This document shows, piece by piece, positions 1-6,633 of a DNA stretch of 8,596 nucleotides. Under the pieces are notes generated by a model. The model was given only the letters and a program-made list of their open reading frames with translations, was not told where the DNA came from and made no database searches. The DNA is from an uncultured Flavobacteriales bacterium (lineage in GTDB: Bacteria > Bacteroidota > Bacteroidia > Flavobacteriales_D > Sanyastnellaceae), in the NCBI GenBank assembly GCA_938003665.1, contig CALKYI010000153.1, forward strand, positions 1 through 8,596, in the 5' to 3' direction. How positions within the stretch are numbered: the first letter of the stretch is position 1; every line of letters begins with the position of its first letter. The translations under genes and the position numbers were made by a program.

Positions 1-17
1 CAGCCTTAACAAACGAG

Positions 18-1508
18 TTGCCTCGTATAATCAGGAGTAAGGCGCTTTCGCACGTTTTCATTCTCGTCGTATTTCTCAGCACCTCTCTCCCTGGATTCAC
101 CCAAAACCGCTACCTGACGACAGGCACAGGAGGAACGCCCATGGCCCTTTCTGGAGATTACCGCTCACTGGGTTGGAATCCCGGTCACCTCACATTTTCG
201 CCATTGCTCGAAGACCAGTGGAAATCGGCGGCAGGCGGATTTGAAGTGGGGGCTCGGATCAGCTCGTCGGTTTTAGAACGAGAGGACGTCTGGGACGGCA
301 TTTGGAACCGTACAGAAGGTGAGACAGACGCATGGGACACGCAAAATTGGAGTGATTACGTAGACCTCATGTCCAATGAGCACCTTGCAGTCAATGCTGA
401 TTTTGTTTCGGCTGCGTGGGCAAAGAAATGGAACACGTGGGGCGTGGCCTATTCCAATACCCAGCACCTTCAAGCTGAAGCATTTTTTAGTGCTGAAACC
501 TTGGGGCTTCTTGTTCAAGGCGGTGCTCCGCAGTGGACCACCTGGTTTGACGCATTCGTAACAGCGAACGGTGACACGATTCCCAATACGGGGGAATTTT
601 CGACTGAAGACTTACTGGGATTCATCGGTGGACTGAACTTCGATGGTGACGCCATCCTTTCCCAAGTATTAGCCGATACGCGACTCGGATTTTCCTGGCA
701 CCGGAGCCATTGCCTAGGGCTGTCGAAAGCTTGGCGAATCGGGGATCTAACGTTGCATACCGGTGCATCTGGTCGGTTGCTGCTCGGAAATGGCTACTTC
801 TCCATCCAAAATACCGAGGAAGGTTTGGACGCGTTTGGAGCCTTTTCCAACGGGTTCAACGTTTCGAGCATTGCTGCCCTTTCAGGTGGCCTCCCTACCG
901 ATTTCGAACAATTGAGGATGTGGGGTCCAGTGGGCCAGGGCTGGGCATTGGACTTCGGAGGGGTCGTGGAATGGGAGGACAAAGCATGGGCCTCGGCTTC
1001 GCTCACGGACATTGGCTCCATGGAATGGCGTGGCGAACGTTACAGTCTGAACACGTTGCTCTCGGAATGGACTACTCCTGTTTCCGACCCCACGAACATT
1101 TTGGATGTTGTCATTGGTGCGATGGACCCGAATACGTGGTTCGATGAGGCCGAATATGAAATCCGAACCGTACCCCATGGCATCGCTTTTCAAGTGGGGG
1201 GTGGGTTGAAATTTGGACGCTTCTTGATGGTGGCAGCAGAAGCTTCATTTGACAATCCTGAACTCATGGGCAACCCGGGCACGCGTTTCGGGGCGACCGC
1301 TGTCATTTCCCCCATTCGATTCCTCAGGGGAGACATTGGCGTCAGCAAGTGGGGCGATGAAACATCGCGGGTTCCTGCCGGTTTAATGATTAAAACAGGA
1401 AAACGAGGATTCGAATGCGGTATTCAAGCAACGGACATCCAAGCCCTATGGAAACCGGCACAACCCGAGGTTGGCTTTCGCATGGTCGCCATGCGATGGG
1501 TCTGGTAA
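18..1508 (+). CDS. DUF5723-like outer-membrane beta-barrel protein (5' end uncertain)
   Basis: The predicted product is an exported envelope protein of about 496 residues. Residues 7-28 form a signal peptide (a basic start, then HVFILVVFLSTSLPG, with cleavage probably near residues 26-29). The mature part is rich in Trp, Phe and Gly, has alternating beta-strand-like segments, and ends in an aromatic residue (MRWVW), as many outer-membrane barrels do. Segments such as WRIGDLTLHTG, DFGGVVEWEDKAW and LTDIGSMEWRG match my memory of Bacteroidota DUF5723 proteins, whose role is unknown. The only in-window start is a TTG at 18, with no convincing ribosome binding site. The frame stays open upstream to base 3, so the true start may lie outside the window. 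The first in-frame ATG (141) would remove the signal peptide and is unlikely. The gene overlaps the following msrA. The exact family assignment is from memory and would need a profile search. Confidence 0.75.
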   Translation: MPRIIRSKALSHVFILVVFLSTSLPGFTQNRYLTTGTGGTPMALSGDYRSLGWNPGHLTFSPLLEDQWKSAAGGFEVGARISSSVLEREDVWDGIWNRTEGETDAWDTQNWSDYVDLMSNEHLAVNADFVSAAWAKKWNTWGVAYSNTQHLQAEAFFSAETLGLLVQGGAPQWTTWFDAFVTANGDTIPNTGEFSTEDLLGFIGGLNFDGDAILSQVLADTRLGFSWHRSHCLGLSKAWRIGDLTLHTGASGRLLLGNGYFSIQNTEEGLDAFGAFSNGFNVSSIAALSGGLPTDFEQLRMWGPVGQGWALDFGGVVEWEDKAWASASLTDIGSMEWRGERYSLNTLLSEWTTPVSDPTNILDVVIGAMDPNTWFDEAEYEIRTVPHGIAFQVGGGLKFGRFLMVAAEASFDNPELMGNPGTRFGATAVISPIRFLRGDIGVSKWGDETSRVPAGLMIKTGKRGFECGIQATDIQALWKPAQPEVGFRMVAMRWVW

Positions 1509-2110
1509 CGTGGTTTGTTCTGACCGTCGGACTGTCTCTTCCCGCCAACTCGCAAGTTGAAAACATGGAAAACAAGGAATCGCTGGAGACCATCACGCTC
1601 GGCGCTGGGTGCTTTTGGTGCGTAGAAGCCGTTTTTGAACAATTGGACGGCGTCCAGTCCGCTGTATCGGGTTACATGGGTGGACACATCAAAAACCCTG
1701 GCTACCGAGAAGTATGCACCGGGCGAACTGGTCACGCCGAAGTGGTGAAGGTCACTTACGACGCCTCTCGAATAGCATTGAGTGAGCTTTTAGCCGTCTT
1801 CTTCGCCACGCACGATCCGACAACCTTGAATCGCCAGGGCGCTGATGTTGGCACCCAATACCGGTCGGCAATTTTTTACAACTCAGCGGACCAACAGGCC
1901 ACCGCAAAGGCGTCTTTACAACTTGCTCAAGGTGAATTCGAAAACAGGATCGTGACGGAAATCGCTCCGGCATCAGCCTTTTACGAAGCCGAAGATTACC
2001 ACCAAGCTTACTACGAACTCAACGGAGAGGCGCCATACTGCCGGGCTGTAATCGCCCCGAAAATGCAGAAGTTCAGAAAGCAATTTGAGCCCCTGCTTAA
2101 GGCTGAATAA
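1496..2110 (+). CDS. msrA: Peptide-methionine (S)-S-oxide reductase MsrA, probably exported
   Basis: MsrA reduces the S-epimer of methionine sulfoxide in proteins and free methionine. The product carries the family signature GCFWC with the catalytic Cys at residue 39 of this start. It also has the segments SGYMGG, HAEVV, HDPTTLNRQG and DVGTQYRSAIF. Near the C-terminus is the PYC motif (Cys182) followed by VIAPK, the usual resolving cysteine. The start is ambiguous. ATG 1496 gives a short N-terminus followed by a hydrophobic stretch ending LPANSQ, which looks like a signal peptide, and overlaps the upstream stop by 13 bp. ATG 1448 adds arginines before that stretch, making a better signal peptide n-region. 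ATG 1415 has GAGG six bases upstream but would overlap the upstream gene by 94 bp. ATG 1565 would give a cytoplasmic 181-residue protein. The conserved-looking leader favours export. The gene is probably co-transcribed with the upstream envelope gene. No MsrB domain is fused to it. Confidence 0.95.
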   Translation: MGLVTWFVLTVGLSLPANSQVENMENKESLETITLGAGCFWCVEAVFEQLDGVQSAVSGYMGGHIKNPGYREVCTGRTGHAEVVKVTYDASRIALSELLAVFFATHDPTTLNRQGADVGTQYRSAIFYNSADQQATAKASLQLAQGEFENRIVTEIAPASAFYEAEDYHQAYYELNGEAPYCRAVIAPKMQKFRKQFEPLLKAE

Positions 2111-2665
2111 TCACTCCGATTCTGACTCTTCGATGAGCTGATCCAGAAGGTTTTCAATCTCTTGCAGCTCGGCTTTGGAAATCTTACTGTCCAACTTGGC
2201 CTGCTTTTTTAAGTAGCGATACATTGCACTCTTCTTTATTTCCATGGCGACGTAGCACGTGTAACTACCATCGTCAGCTAGGTACTTTTCGGAGCCGATG
2301 ATGCGAATGTCAGCGAGTTTAGCGCTGGTGATTTCGCGGGCAAGGGTTTCAAAACGGCTCATGGCGTCGTCAACGTGCTCGCCTGTCGTTGAGCGTTGAT
2401 AGTCGTCGGTCACCACTTCAAAATATGTCTGCACCTGCTGAGCCAATTGTTGGCGGGCACGCAGCTCCGCCTGGCTTTGTGCCACATTGTCCATTTTACT
2501 CGAACCTTTCCCGGTACTGCGGTAGTAGCGATTGTTCGACTCATACTTCGACCCAGTGAAAGGTTCCTTTACAGATTTGCCCAATGGATTCGAGCAGCCC
2601 GTCATGACGAGCACCACCAATGAAACCACGAACGATACAGATAGGGATGGAGTGAGAATGCGCAT
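2111..2665 (-). CDS. LPP20-like lipoprotein
   Basis: A predicted lipoprotein of 184 residues. The N-terminus has a basic residue, a hydrophobic stretch (VSFVVSLVVLV) and the lipobox VMTGC at about residues 20-24, so the mature protein should be lipid-anchored at that cysteine. The body is mostly helical and charged. It has a segment AQSQAELRARQQLAQQ, followed by a threonine-rich region and then ITSAKLADIRIIGSEKY and DGSYTCYVAMEIKK. This order resembles LPP20-family lipoproteins, in which an alanine-rich helix precedes an alpha/beta domain. The function is unknown. I chose ATG at 2665 because it puts a normal-length n-region before the lipobox; an upstream in-frame start at 2719 would add 18 residues that run through the inverted repeat and promoter region. 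Its stop codon abuts that of msrA with no spacer. The family call is from memory of sequence character. Confidence 0.75.
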   Translation of the reverse strand: MRILTPSLSVSFVVSLVVLVMTGCSNPLGKSVKEPFTGSKYESNNRYYRSTGKGSSKMDNVAQSQAELRARQQLAQQVQTYFEVVTDDYQRSTTGEHVDDAMSRFETLAREITSAKLADIRIIGSEKYLADDGSYTCYVAMEIKKSAMYRYLKKQAKLDSKISKAELQEIENLLDQLIEESESE

Positions 2666-2692
2666 AGCAAATCGTTTTAGATAGTTCTGACT

Positions 2693-2719
2693 ATGCGAAT
2701 GTCGTGCCAAACTTCGCAT
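2693..2719. repeat. Inverted repeat, 7-bp arms, possible operator
   Basis: ATGCGAA at 2693-2699 and its exact reverse complement TTCGCAT at 2713-2719 flank a 13-bp spacer. It lies in the divergent region between the lipoprotein gene and the DUF6913-dapA-like pair and abuts the TAAATTTG element. A second small palindrome, ATAGT-TCTG-ACTAT, lies immediately to the left at 2681-2694 and shares two bases with it. The placement suits a dimeric regulator binding site, but this is inference from one sequence. Confidence 0.35.
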
Positions 2720-2727
2720 TAAATTTG
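2720..2727 (+). promoter_or_regulatory. Candidate Bacteroidota -7 promoter element for the DUF6913-dapA-like operon
   Basis: TAAATTTG matches the Bacteroidota -7 consensus TAnnTTTG at every fixed position. It is 16 bp upstream of the GTG start at 2744, giving a predicted leader of roughly a dozen bases. No clear TTG/TTTG -33 element is present at the expected distance of about 19-21 bp, so the call rests on the -7 element and its position alone. Confidence 0.4.
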
Positions 2728-2743
2728 TCCAGAGACCTCTGCC

Positions 2744-3301
2744 GTGAAATTTTTACCAACATCCATGCAGCAGCGCATCGCAAAGCGCATGCTTCGGTCG
2801 GCCAAGGCGCAAGACCGTCCGAAGAAAGGGGTCAACTTACGAGGAGCCAATCAAATCATCTTGGTCTACACGGAGACGGATGAGCGCAAGTTCAAGTTGG
2901 TGAAGGACATCGCAGTCTACCTCAAAAAGGAATACGACATCAAACGCGTGATGCGTTTTGCGTACATCCAAGGCGATGAAAAGTCTGTTCCAACGTGGCA
3001 CATGCGCAAACTCGAGTCGGACTTTTTCTGCGCTTCAGACCTCAATTGGTATGACAAACCCGTGAAACACGTTGAGGCACACGAGAACGAACCCTATGAC
3101 GTACTCATTCATCTCGACCCAGACGAATCCACCGCGTTGGACTTTTTTGTCGCAGCTTCCAAGGCCAAGATGAAAGTGGCCAATTTCTCTGCGAATCGGC
3201 CTCAAGATTTTGACATTCTCATTCCGCCACAGCCCAAAGACTCGTGGAAACAACGGAACCACCGAATCATTGAATTCATTGGAGATTCACCACTGACATG
3301 A
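2744..3301 (+). CDS. DUF6913-family protein
   Basis: A 185-residue cytoplasmic protein with no signal peptide or membrane segment. A basic N-terminus (about residues 10-30, with many Arg and Lys) precedes an alternating beta/alpha pattern. Visible segments are NQIILVYTETDE, then KLVKDIAVYLKKEY, the segment SDLNWYDKPV at about 98-107, and YDVLIHLDPDESTALDFFVAASKAKMKVANFS at about 118-149 in consecutive strand-helix units. The DLNWYxKP and YDVLI...AASKAKxKV pattern is what I recall from Bacteroidota DUF6913 proteins of unknown function. The start is GTG at 2744, just downstream of a -7-like element. The stop overlaps the next gene's start as ATGA, so translation of the two is probably coupled. 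I recall this family as a frequent neighbour of dapA in related bacteria, which suggests a link to that gene but does not reveal a biochemical role. Confidence 0.75.
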   Translation: MKFLPTSMQQRIAKRMLRSAKAQDRPKKGVNLRGANQIILVYTETDERKFKLVKDIAVYLKKEYDIKRVMRFAYIQGDEKSVPTWHMRKLESDFFCASDLNWYDKPVKHVEAHENEPYDVLIHLDPDESTALDFFVAASKAKMKVANFSANRPQDFDILIPPQPKDSWKQRNHRIIEFIGDSPLT

Positions 3302-4206
3302 ACAAGGCCTTTCGACTTTCTGGAATGGGAGTGAACTTAATCACTCCGTTCAATGCAGCCGGAGAAATTGATTTTCCCGCACTCGAACGGTTGGTGTTAA
3401 AGATCAAGTCCACACCCATTGAATTCATAGCCGTCAATGGCAGTGCCGCGGAGGCAGCATTGCTCAGTCCTGAGGAATGCCTGCGCAGCCTGGAATTCGT
3501 AGCGGAAATCAACAACAAGGAAAAGACACTCATTGGTGGGTTGCCCGGAGGAGACACGCGTTCCTGCGTGAGTCAAATCGTGTCCTTTACGGAGCGCACT
3601 CCGTGTTCAGCCATTTTGTGCCATGAACCCTTGCCACGCGCTCGGACCGCACCAGGATACGTGGGCCATTTCCGAAGTTTGGCGCAGGCCTCTGCACGTC
3701 CCATCATCGTTGAACACAACGAATCGTCCATTCCCGACGTATCCGATGCACTGGTGCAGCTCTCCAAGGACCCCAACATTTGCGGAATCATTGAGGCCAC
3801 GGGGGATGTCGCCTTGAATGGGGAGTTGATCCGCAACACGCCCGACAATTTCTTCATCTTGACCAGTCGCGATGTCATGATGCTTCCACTGATGGCCTTG
3901 GGCATCGACGGTGCGATGTCGACCATTGCCAATGCCTTTCCGCAGGAATGCAGCGAAATGATGGGGCAAATGGCGTTTGGCAACTTTCAGGACGCACAAT
4001 CCACCCACCACGCTCTAGCGCCTTTGTTACGAATTATAGAGCTAGAAGGGGAGGCGTCCGGCATCAAGGCCATCCTCAACCACTTCCATGAAATGGAAAA
4101 TTTGGTGCGCCTGCCCAATACACCAGTCTCCGAGGAAACCCGCACGGCGATATACAAGGAGTTAGCTGCCTTGCCTCAACACATGGTTGAGGGCGCGATG
4201 CAATAA
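3298..4206 (+). CDS. dapA-like: DapA / N-acetylneuraminate lyase superfamily protein lacking the catalytic lysine
   Basis: A 302-residue protein of the length and order of domains of 4-hydroxy-tetrahydrodipicolinate synthase, which normally condenses pyruvate with aspartate semialdehyde in lysine and diaminopimelate synthesis. Homology is plain: GVNLITPF near the start, LLSPEE at about 55-60, GHF at 123-125, GIIEATGD at 163-170, a C-terminal helical part with GIKAIL, and VRLP late in the protein. The active site is not preserved. Aligned by eye to E. coli DapA, the Schiff-base Lys161 is Ile165 (codon ATT at 3790), Tyr133 is Glu139, Tyr106/Tyr107 fall on Leu112/Pro113, Arg138 is Ser144, and Thr44/Thr45 are Ser49/Ala50. 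There are no stops or frame breaks, so it does not look like a simple pseudogene. It is coupled to the DUF6913 gene by a 4-bp overlap. Homology is secure; synthase activity is doubtful. Automatic pipelines would probably name it dapA. Confidence 0.9.
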   Translation: MNKAFRLSGMGVNLITPFNAAGEIDFPALERLVLKIKSTPIEFIAVNGSAAEAALLSPEECLRSLEFVAEINNKEKTLIGGLPGGDTRSCVSQIVSFTERTPCSAILCHEPLPRARTAPGYVGHFRSLAQASARPIIVEHNESSIPDVSDALVQLSKDPNICGIIEATGDVALNGELIRNTPDNFFILTSRDVMMLPLMALGIDGAMSTIANAFPQECSEMMGQMAFGNFQDAQSTHHALAPLLRIIELEGEASGIKAILNHFHEMENLVRLPNTPVSEETRTAIYKELAALPQHMVEGAMQ

Positions 4207-4212
4207 CTTGGT

Positions 4213-5196
4213 CTAGACTGCAGCGGGTGCCGTTCGCATGACGTCTTCCACCTGCGCCTCAATGGCCTTCGCGTTCAGGCCGTACTTCTCCATCAACTGA
4301 GCAGGCGTGCCGCTTTCGCCAAAGGAATCCTCCACCGCTACTTGCCGCATCGGCGCAGGGCAATGCGCCGCCAAGAGCTGAGCAACCAATGAGCCTAGGC
4401 CGCCTATCCGTTGGTGTTCCTCGGCAACAACCACACAGCCCGTACGCTGGACCGAATCAAGGATGGTCTTGCCATCCAAGGGCTTGATGGTATGAACGTT
4501 GATGACTTCAGCGCGAATGCCTCGGTCGAGCAAGGCTTGACTCGCCAGGAGCGCTTCCCAGACGAGGTGACCTGTCGCGACGATGGTGACATCGTTTCCT
4601 TCGGTCAACACCTGGGCCTTGCCAATTTCGAAAGGCGCATCCGCCCGCATGAACACAGGCACCTTTGGACGACCAAAGCGCAAGTACACCGGACCTTCAT
4701 GGTTCGCTACCGCGAGGGTGGCTTGTCGCGTCTGCTCAAAATCGGCCGTGCAAATAACCGTCATGTGCGGCAACATGGCCATCATGCCCATGTCCTCGAG
4801 GATTTGGTGCGTTGCTCCGTCTTCGCCCAATGTCAATCCCGCGTGGGAAGCGCAGATTTTGACATTTTTGCCGGAGTAGGCAATGGACTGTCGGATTTGA
4901 TCGTACACCCTTCCTGTGGAGAAGTTGGCAAACGTTCCCGTAAACGGAATCTTACCTCCAATCGTCATTCCGGCTGCGACCCCCATCATGTTGGCTTCTG
5001 CGATGCCCACTTGGAAGAACCGGTCTGGGAAGGCGTTCTTGAACCCGCCCATCTTCAAGGACCCCGTTAAATCGGCGCACAGCGCAACAATGTTATCGTT
5101 GGCTTGGCCAGCTTGCAAAAGACCTTCCCCAAAGCCGCTGCGAGTATCCTTGGATTCCGTCGACGTGAGGGTTTCGATGTAGCGTGAATTAACCAT
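4213..5196 (-). CDS. Transketolase, C-terminal subunit (pyrimidine-binding and C-terminal domains)
   Basis: This 327-residue chain is the second half of a split transketolase, which moves two-carbon ketol units between sugar phosphates in the non-oxidative pentose phosphate pathway. The pyrimidine-binding domain occupies roughly residues 15-190 and contains GIAEANMMGVAAG, where Glu67 is the expected glutamate that activates the thiamine diphosphate aminopyrimidine. It also has GTFANF and HAGLTLGEDGATHQ near 118-131. The C-terminal domain follows, with VATGHLVWEAL, VINVHTIKPLD, VVVAEEH and FGESGTPAQLMEKYGL. It lacks the TPP diphosphate-binding domain, supplied by the gene at 6634-7476. Its ATG lies inside the last codons of the VWA gene (ATGGTTAA, 8-bp overlap), so it is probably translated by coupling. 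No Shine-Dalgarno sequence is evident. It converges with the dapA-like gene across 6 bp. Confidence 0.95.
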   Translation of the reverse strand: MVNSRYIETLTSTESKDTRSGFGEGLLQAGQANDNIVALCADLTGSLKMGGFKNAFPDRFFQVGIAEANMMGVAAGMTIGGKIPFTGTFANFSTGRVYDQIRQSIAYSGKNVKICASHAGLTLGEDGATHQILEDMGMMAMLPHMTVICTADFEQTRQATLAVANHEGPVYLRFGRPKVPVFMRADAPFEIGKAQVLTEGNDVTIVATGHLVWEALLASQALLDRGIRAEVINVHTIKPLDGKTILDSVQRTGCVVVAEEHQRIGGLGSLVAQLLAAHCPAPMRQVAVEDSFGESGTPAQLMEKYGLNAKAIEAQVEDVMRTAPAAV

Positions 5197-6622
5197 TGAG
5201 TGAGAGATGTGTTGTGAATCCGGAGCGGATATTGATTTGTTTCGTTAATGAAAAGGCCATGGAACGCGCCGATCGAGAACGGTAGACCACCGTATAATCC
5301 CCTGGTTGCAGCAAGTACCTGCCAGAAGGGTTTTGCGTGCCAACATCCCACTTGTACACCACTTCACCCGAATCGGTGAGAATGGTGCCGTATCCCGCAG
5401 CGGCGGCATCCAATTGGAGGTAGCCCGGCTGAGGAATGATGACTGGGGCCTCTTGGCCTTCTTTGATTTGAATGCCCTCCAGTCGTACCGGAGGATAGGT
5501 CGGGAAGAATACGTCGTATTCGCCAGATAGCACTTTGAGTCGTTCATTGAGCGCCAATGTGACGAGCGGTGTCGCTTCTCCCGGTCGGTATATCGCAATG
5601 GGCAAGTCACCGTAGGCATTGCGTTCTCCGCGGGCAAACTGCGGTATGATGGAACCTTGACCAGCATTTTCGAAACGAACGTGGTTGTGTTTGCGCGGTG
5701 TAAAGCGCACGCCATCGCGCTCGAGAGGAGGGATGGTGTGCACCACTACTCGGTAAGTTGGCACCGGATCCACAGGGATGGTGTCGGTTTCTCCGAAAGG
5801 ACCCAGCGTATGAACAAAGCGTTCAAGCAGTTCTCCGGAATTCGAATCGAACAAGCTCGTGGCCACATTGGTCACTGTGGCTTCTCCCTGGCCATCGATC
5901 AAATCCACCTCAAACGATGTATCCAGCATCGCCTGCTCAATGACGATGTCCAACACCTCTTGGAATGTCTCCGGGTCGGCGGCGTCAAAGAAATTGCCCA
6001 CACACCGAAAGGTGTCCTTGTATTCCTCTTCCAATCCGATGCCGATGATGAATGGTTTCACAACAATGCCCTCTTCCTGAAGCATCCGCGAAACCGCACA
6101 CGGGTCTTCGTCGCACGCCTCGATTCCGTCGGTAATGAGAACGATCACCTTCCGTGCTTCCTCAGCCGGGAAATCCTCCGCCGTGCGCTCAAGGGATCGT
6201 GCAATCGGTGTTGTTCCGCGGGCTTGGATACGACCGAGGGCCTTTTGGATCAACAAGTTATTGCCCTCAGCCAGCGGCACCACCAACTCCGTGTCATCGC
6301 AGTCTTGTTCGCCTTGGACAAATTTGGTTTGGTGGCCGTAGACACGGAGCCCCAACTTCAAACCGGGGATGCCGTACAAACTAGCCAGCGACTCAGAAAG
6401 GAGGGAGGTAGCCACCTCGATCTTCCGCTTGCCTTCCCAGTACGCATTCATGCTATTGGATGCATCGAAGACAAATAGGATGTGGGTGTTCGCTTCTGCG
6501 TCTACTGAAGCCTCTTGACGTTGACCGTAGGCGCAGTCGACACCGAAAAGCAAGCACACCATCAGCCCACACCACAGGCGTGTGAGCACATGACGTCTCG
6601 CTATGTCGACCGCAGCACGCAT
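5189..6622 (-). CDS. Secreted von Willebrand factor A domain protein
   Basis: A predicted exported protein of 477 residues. Residues 1-33 are a signal peptide (RRHVLTRLW, then a hydrophobic core GLMVCLLFGV, with cleavage likely after AYG). The VWA domain spans about residues 45-245. It has a complete metal-binding MIDAS motif: DASNS at 53-57, Thr137/138 in RGTTPIA, and Asp165 in ITDG. Several cysteines (108, 170, 175 and one in FRCVGNFFD) could form disulfides outside the cytoplasm. The rest is beta-rich, probably repeated beta-sandwich-like modules, with no transmembrane anchor seen. ATG at 6622 is preferred over an upstream in-frame start at 6712, which would overlap transketolase by 79 bp and bury the signal peptide. 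The gene starts 11 bp after the transketolase N-terminal gene and overlaps the C-terminal gene by 8 bp. Such domains bind ligands through a metal ion; the ligand here is unknown. Confidence 0.88.
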   Translation of the reverse strand: MRAAVDIARRHVLTRLWCGLMVCLLFGVDCAYGQRQEASVDAEANTHILFVFDASNSMNAYWEGKRKIEVATSLLSESLASLYGIPGLKLGLRVYGHQTKFVQGEQDCDDTELVVPLAEGNNLLIQKALGRIQARGTTPIARSLERTAEDFPAEEARKVIVLITDGIEACDEDPCAVSRMLQEEGIVVKPFIIGIGLEEEYKDTFRCVGNFFDAADPETFQEVLDIVIEQAMLDTSFEVDLIDGQGEATVTNVATSLFDSNSGELLERFVHTLGPFGETDTIPVDPVPTYRVVVHTIPPLERDGVRFTPRKHNHVRFENAGQGSIIPQFARGERNAYGDLPIAIYRPGEATPLVTLALNERLKVLSGEYDVFFPTYPPVRLEGIQIKEGQEAPVIIPQPGYLQLDAAAAGYGTILTDSGEVVYKWDVGTQNPSGRYLLQPGDYTVVYRSRSARSMAFSLTKQINIRSGFTTHLSLNG

Positions 6623-6633
6623 GAAGATTTGAA

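Noticed and set aside
710..1147. A 145-codon open frame on the + strand inside the DUF5723-like gene
   Set aside because: It is in another frame of a long gene with a coherent signal peptide and barrel pattern; its Arg/Trp/Cys-rich translation looks non-coding.
2666..2719. Upstream extension of the lipoprotein gene to 2719
   Set aside because: It would add 18 residues before a good n-region and lipobox and would cover the inverted repeat; ATG 2665 fits a lipoprotein better.
3589..3604. Perfect 6-bp hairpin ACGGAG-CGCA-CTCCGT
   Set aside because: It is inside the dapA-like coding sequence and has no T-run, so it is probably a chance consequence of codons and not a terminator.
3298..4206. Calling the dapA-like gene a pseudogene
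   Set aside because: The frame is intact over the full family length with normal termini and coupled translation; loss of active-site residues alone does not show that it is decaying.
4211..4218. Palindrome GTCTAGAC at the convergent junction
   Set aside because: An 8-bp palindrome with no loop and no T-run is expected by chance and does not make a plausible terminator.
4411..5070. A 219-codon open frame on the + strand opposite transketolase C
   Set aside because: The opposite strand encodes an unmistakable transketolase chain; the translation here is low-complexity in character with no recognisable domain.
5657..6478. A 273-codon open frame on the + strand opposite the VWA gene
   Set aside because: It lies fully antisense to a gene with clear motifs (MIDAS, signal peptide) and shows no family features of its own; it is a shadow of codon usage in the real gene.
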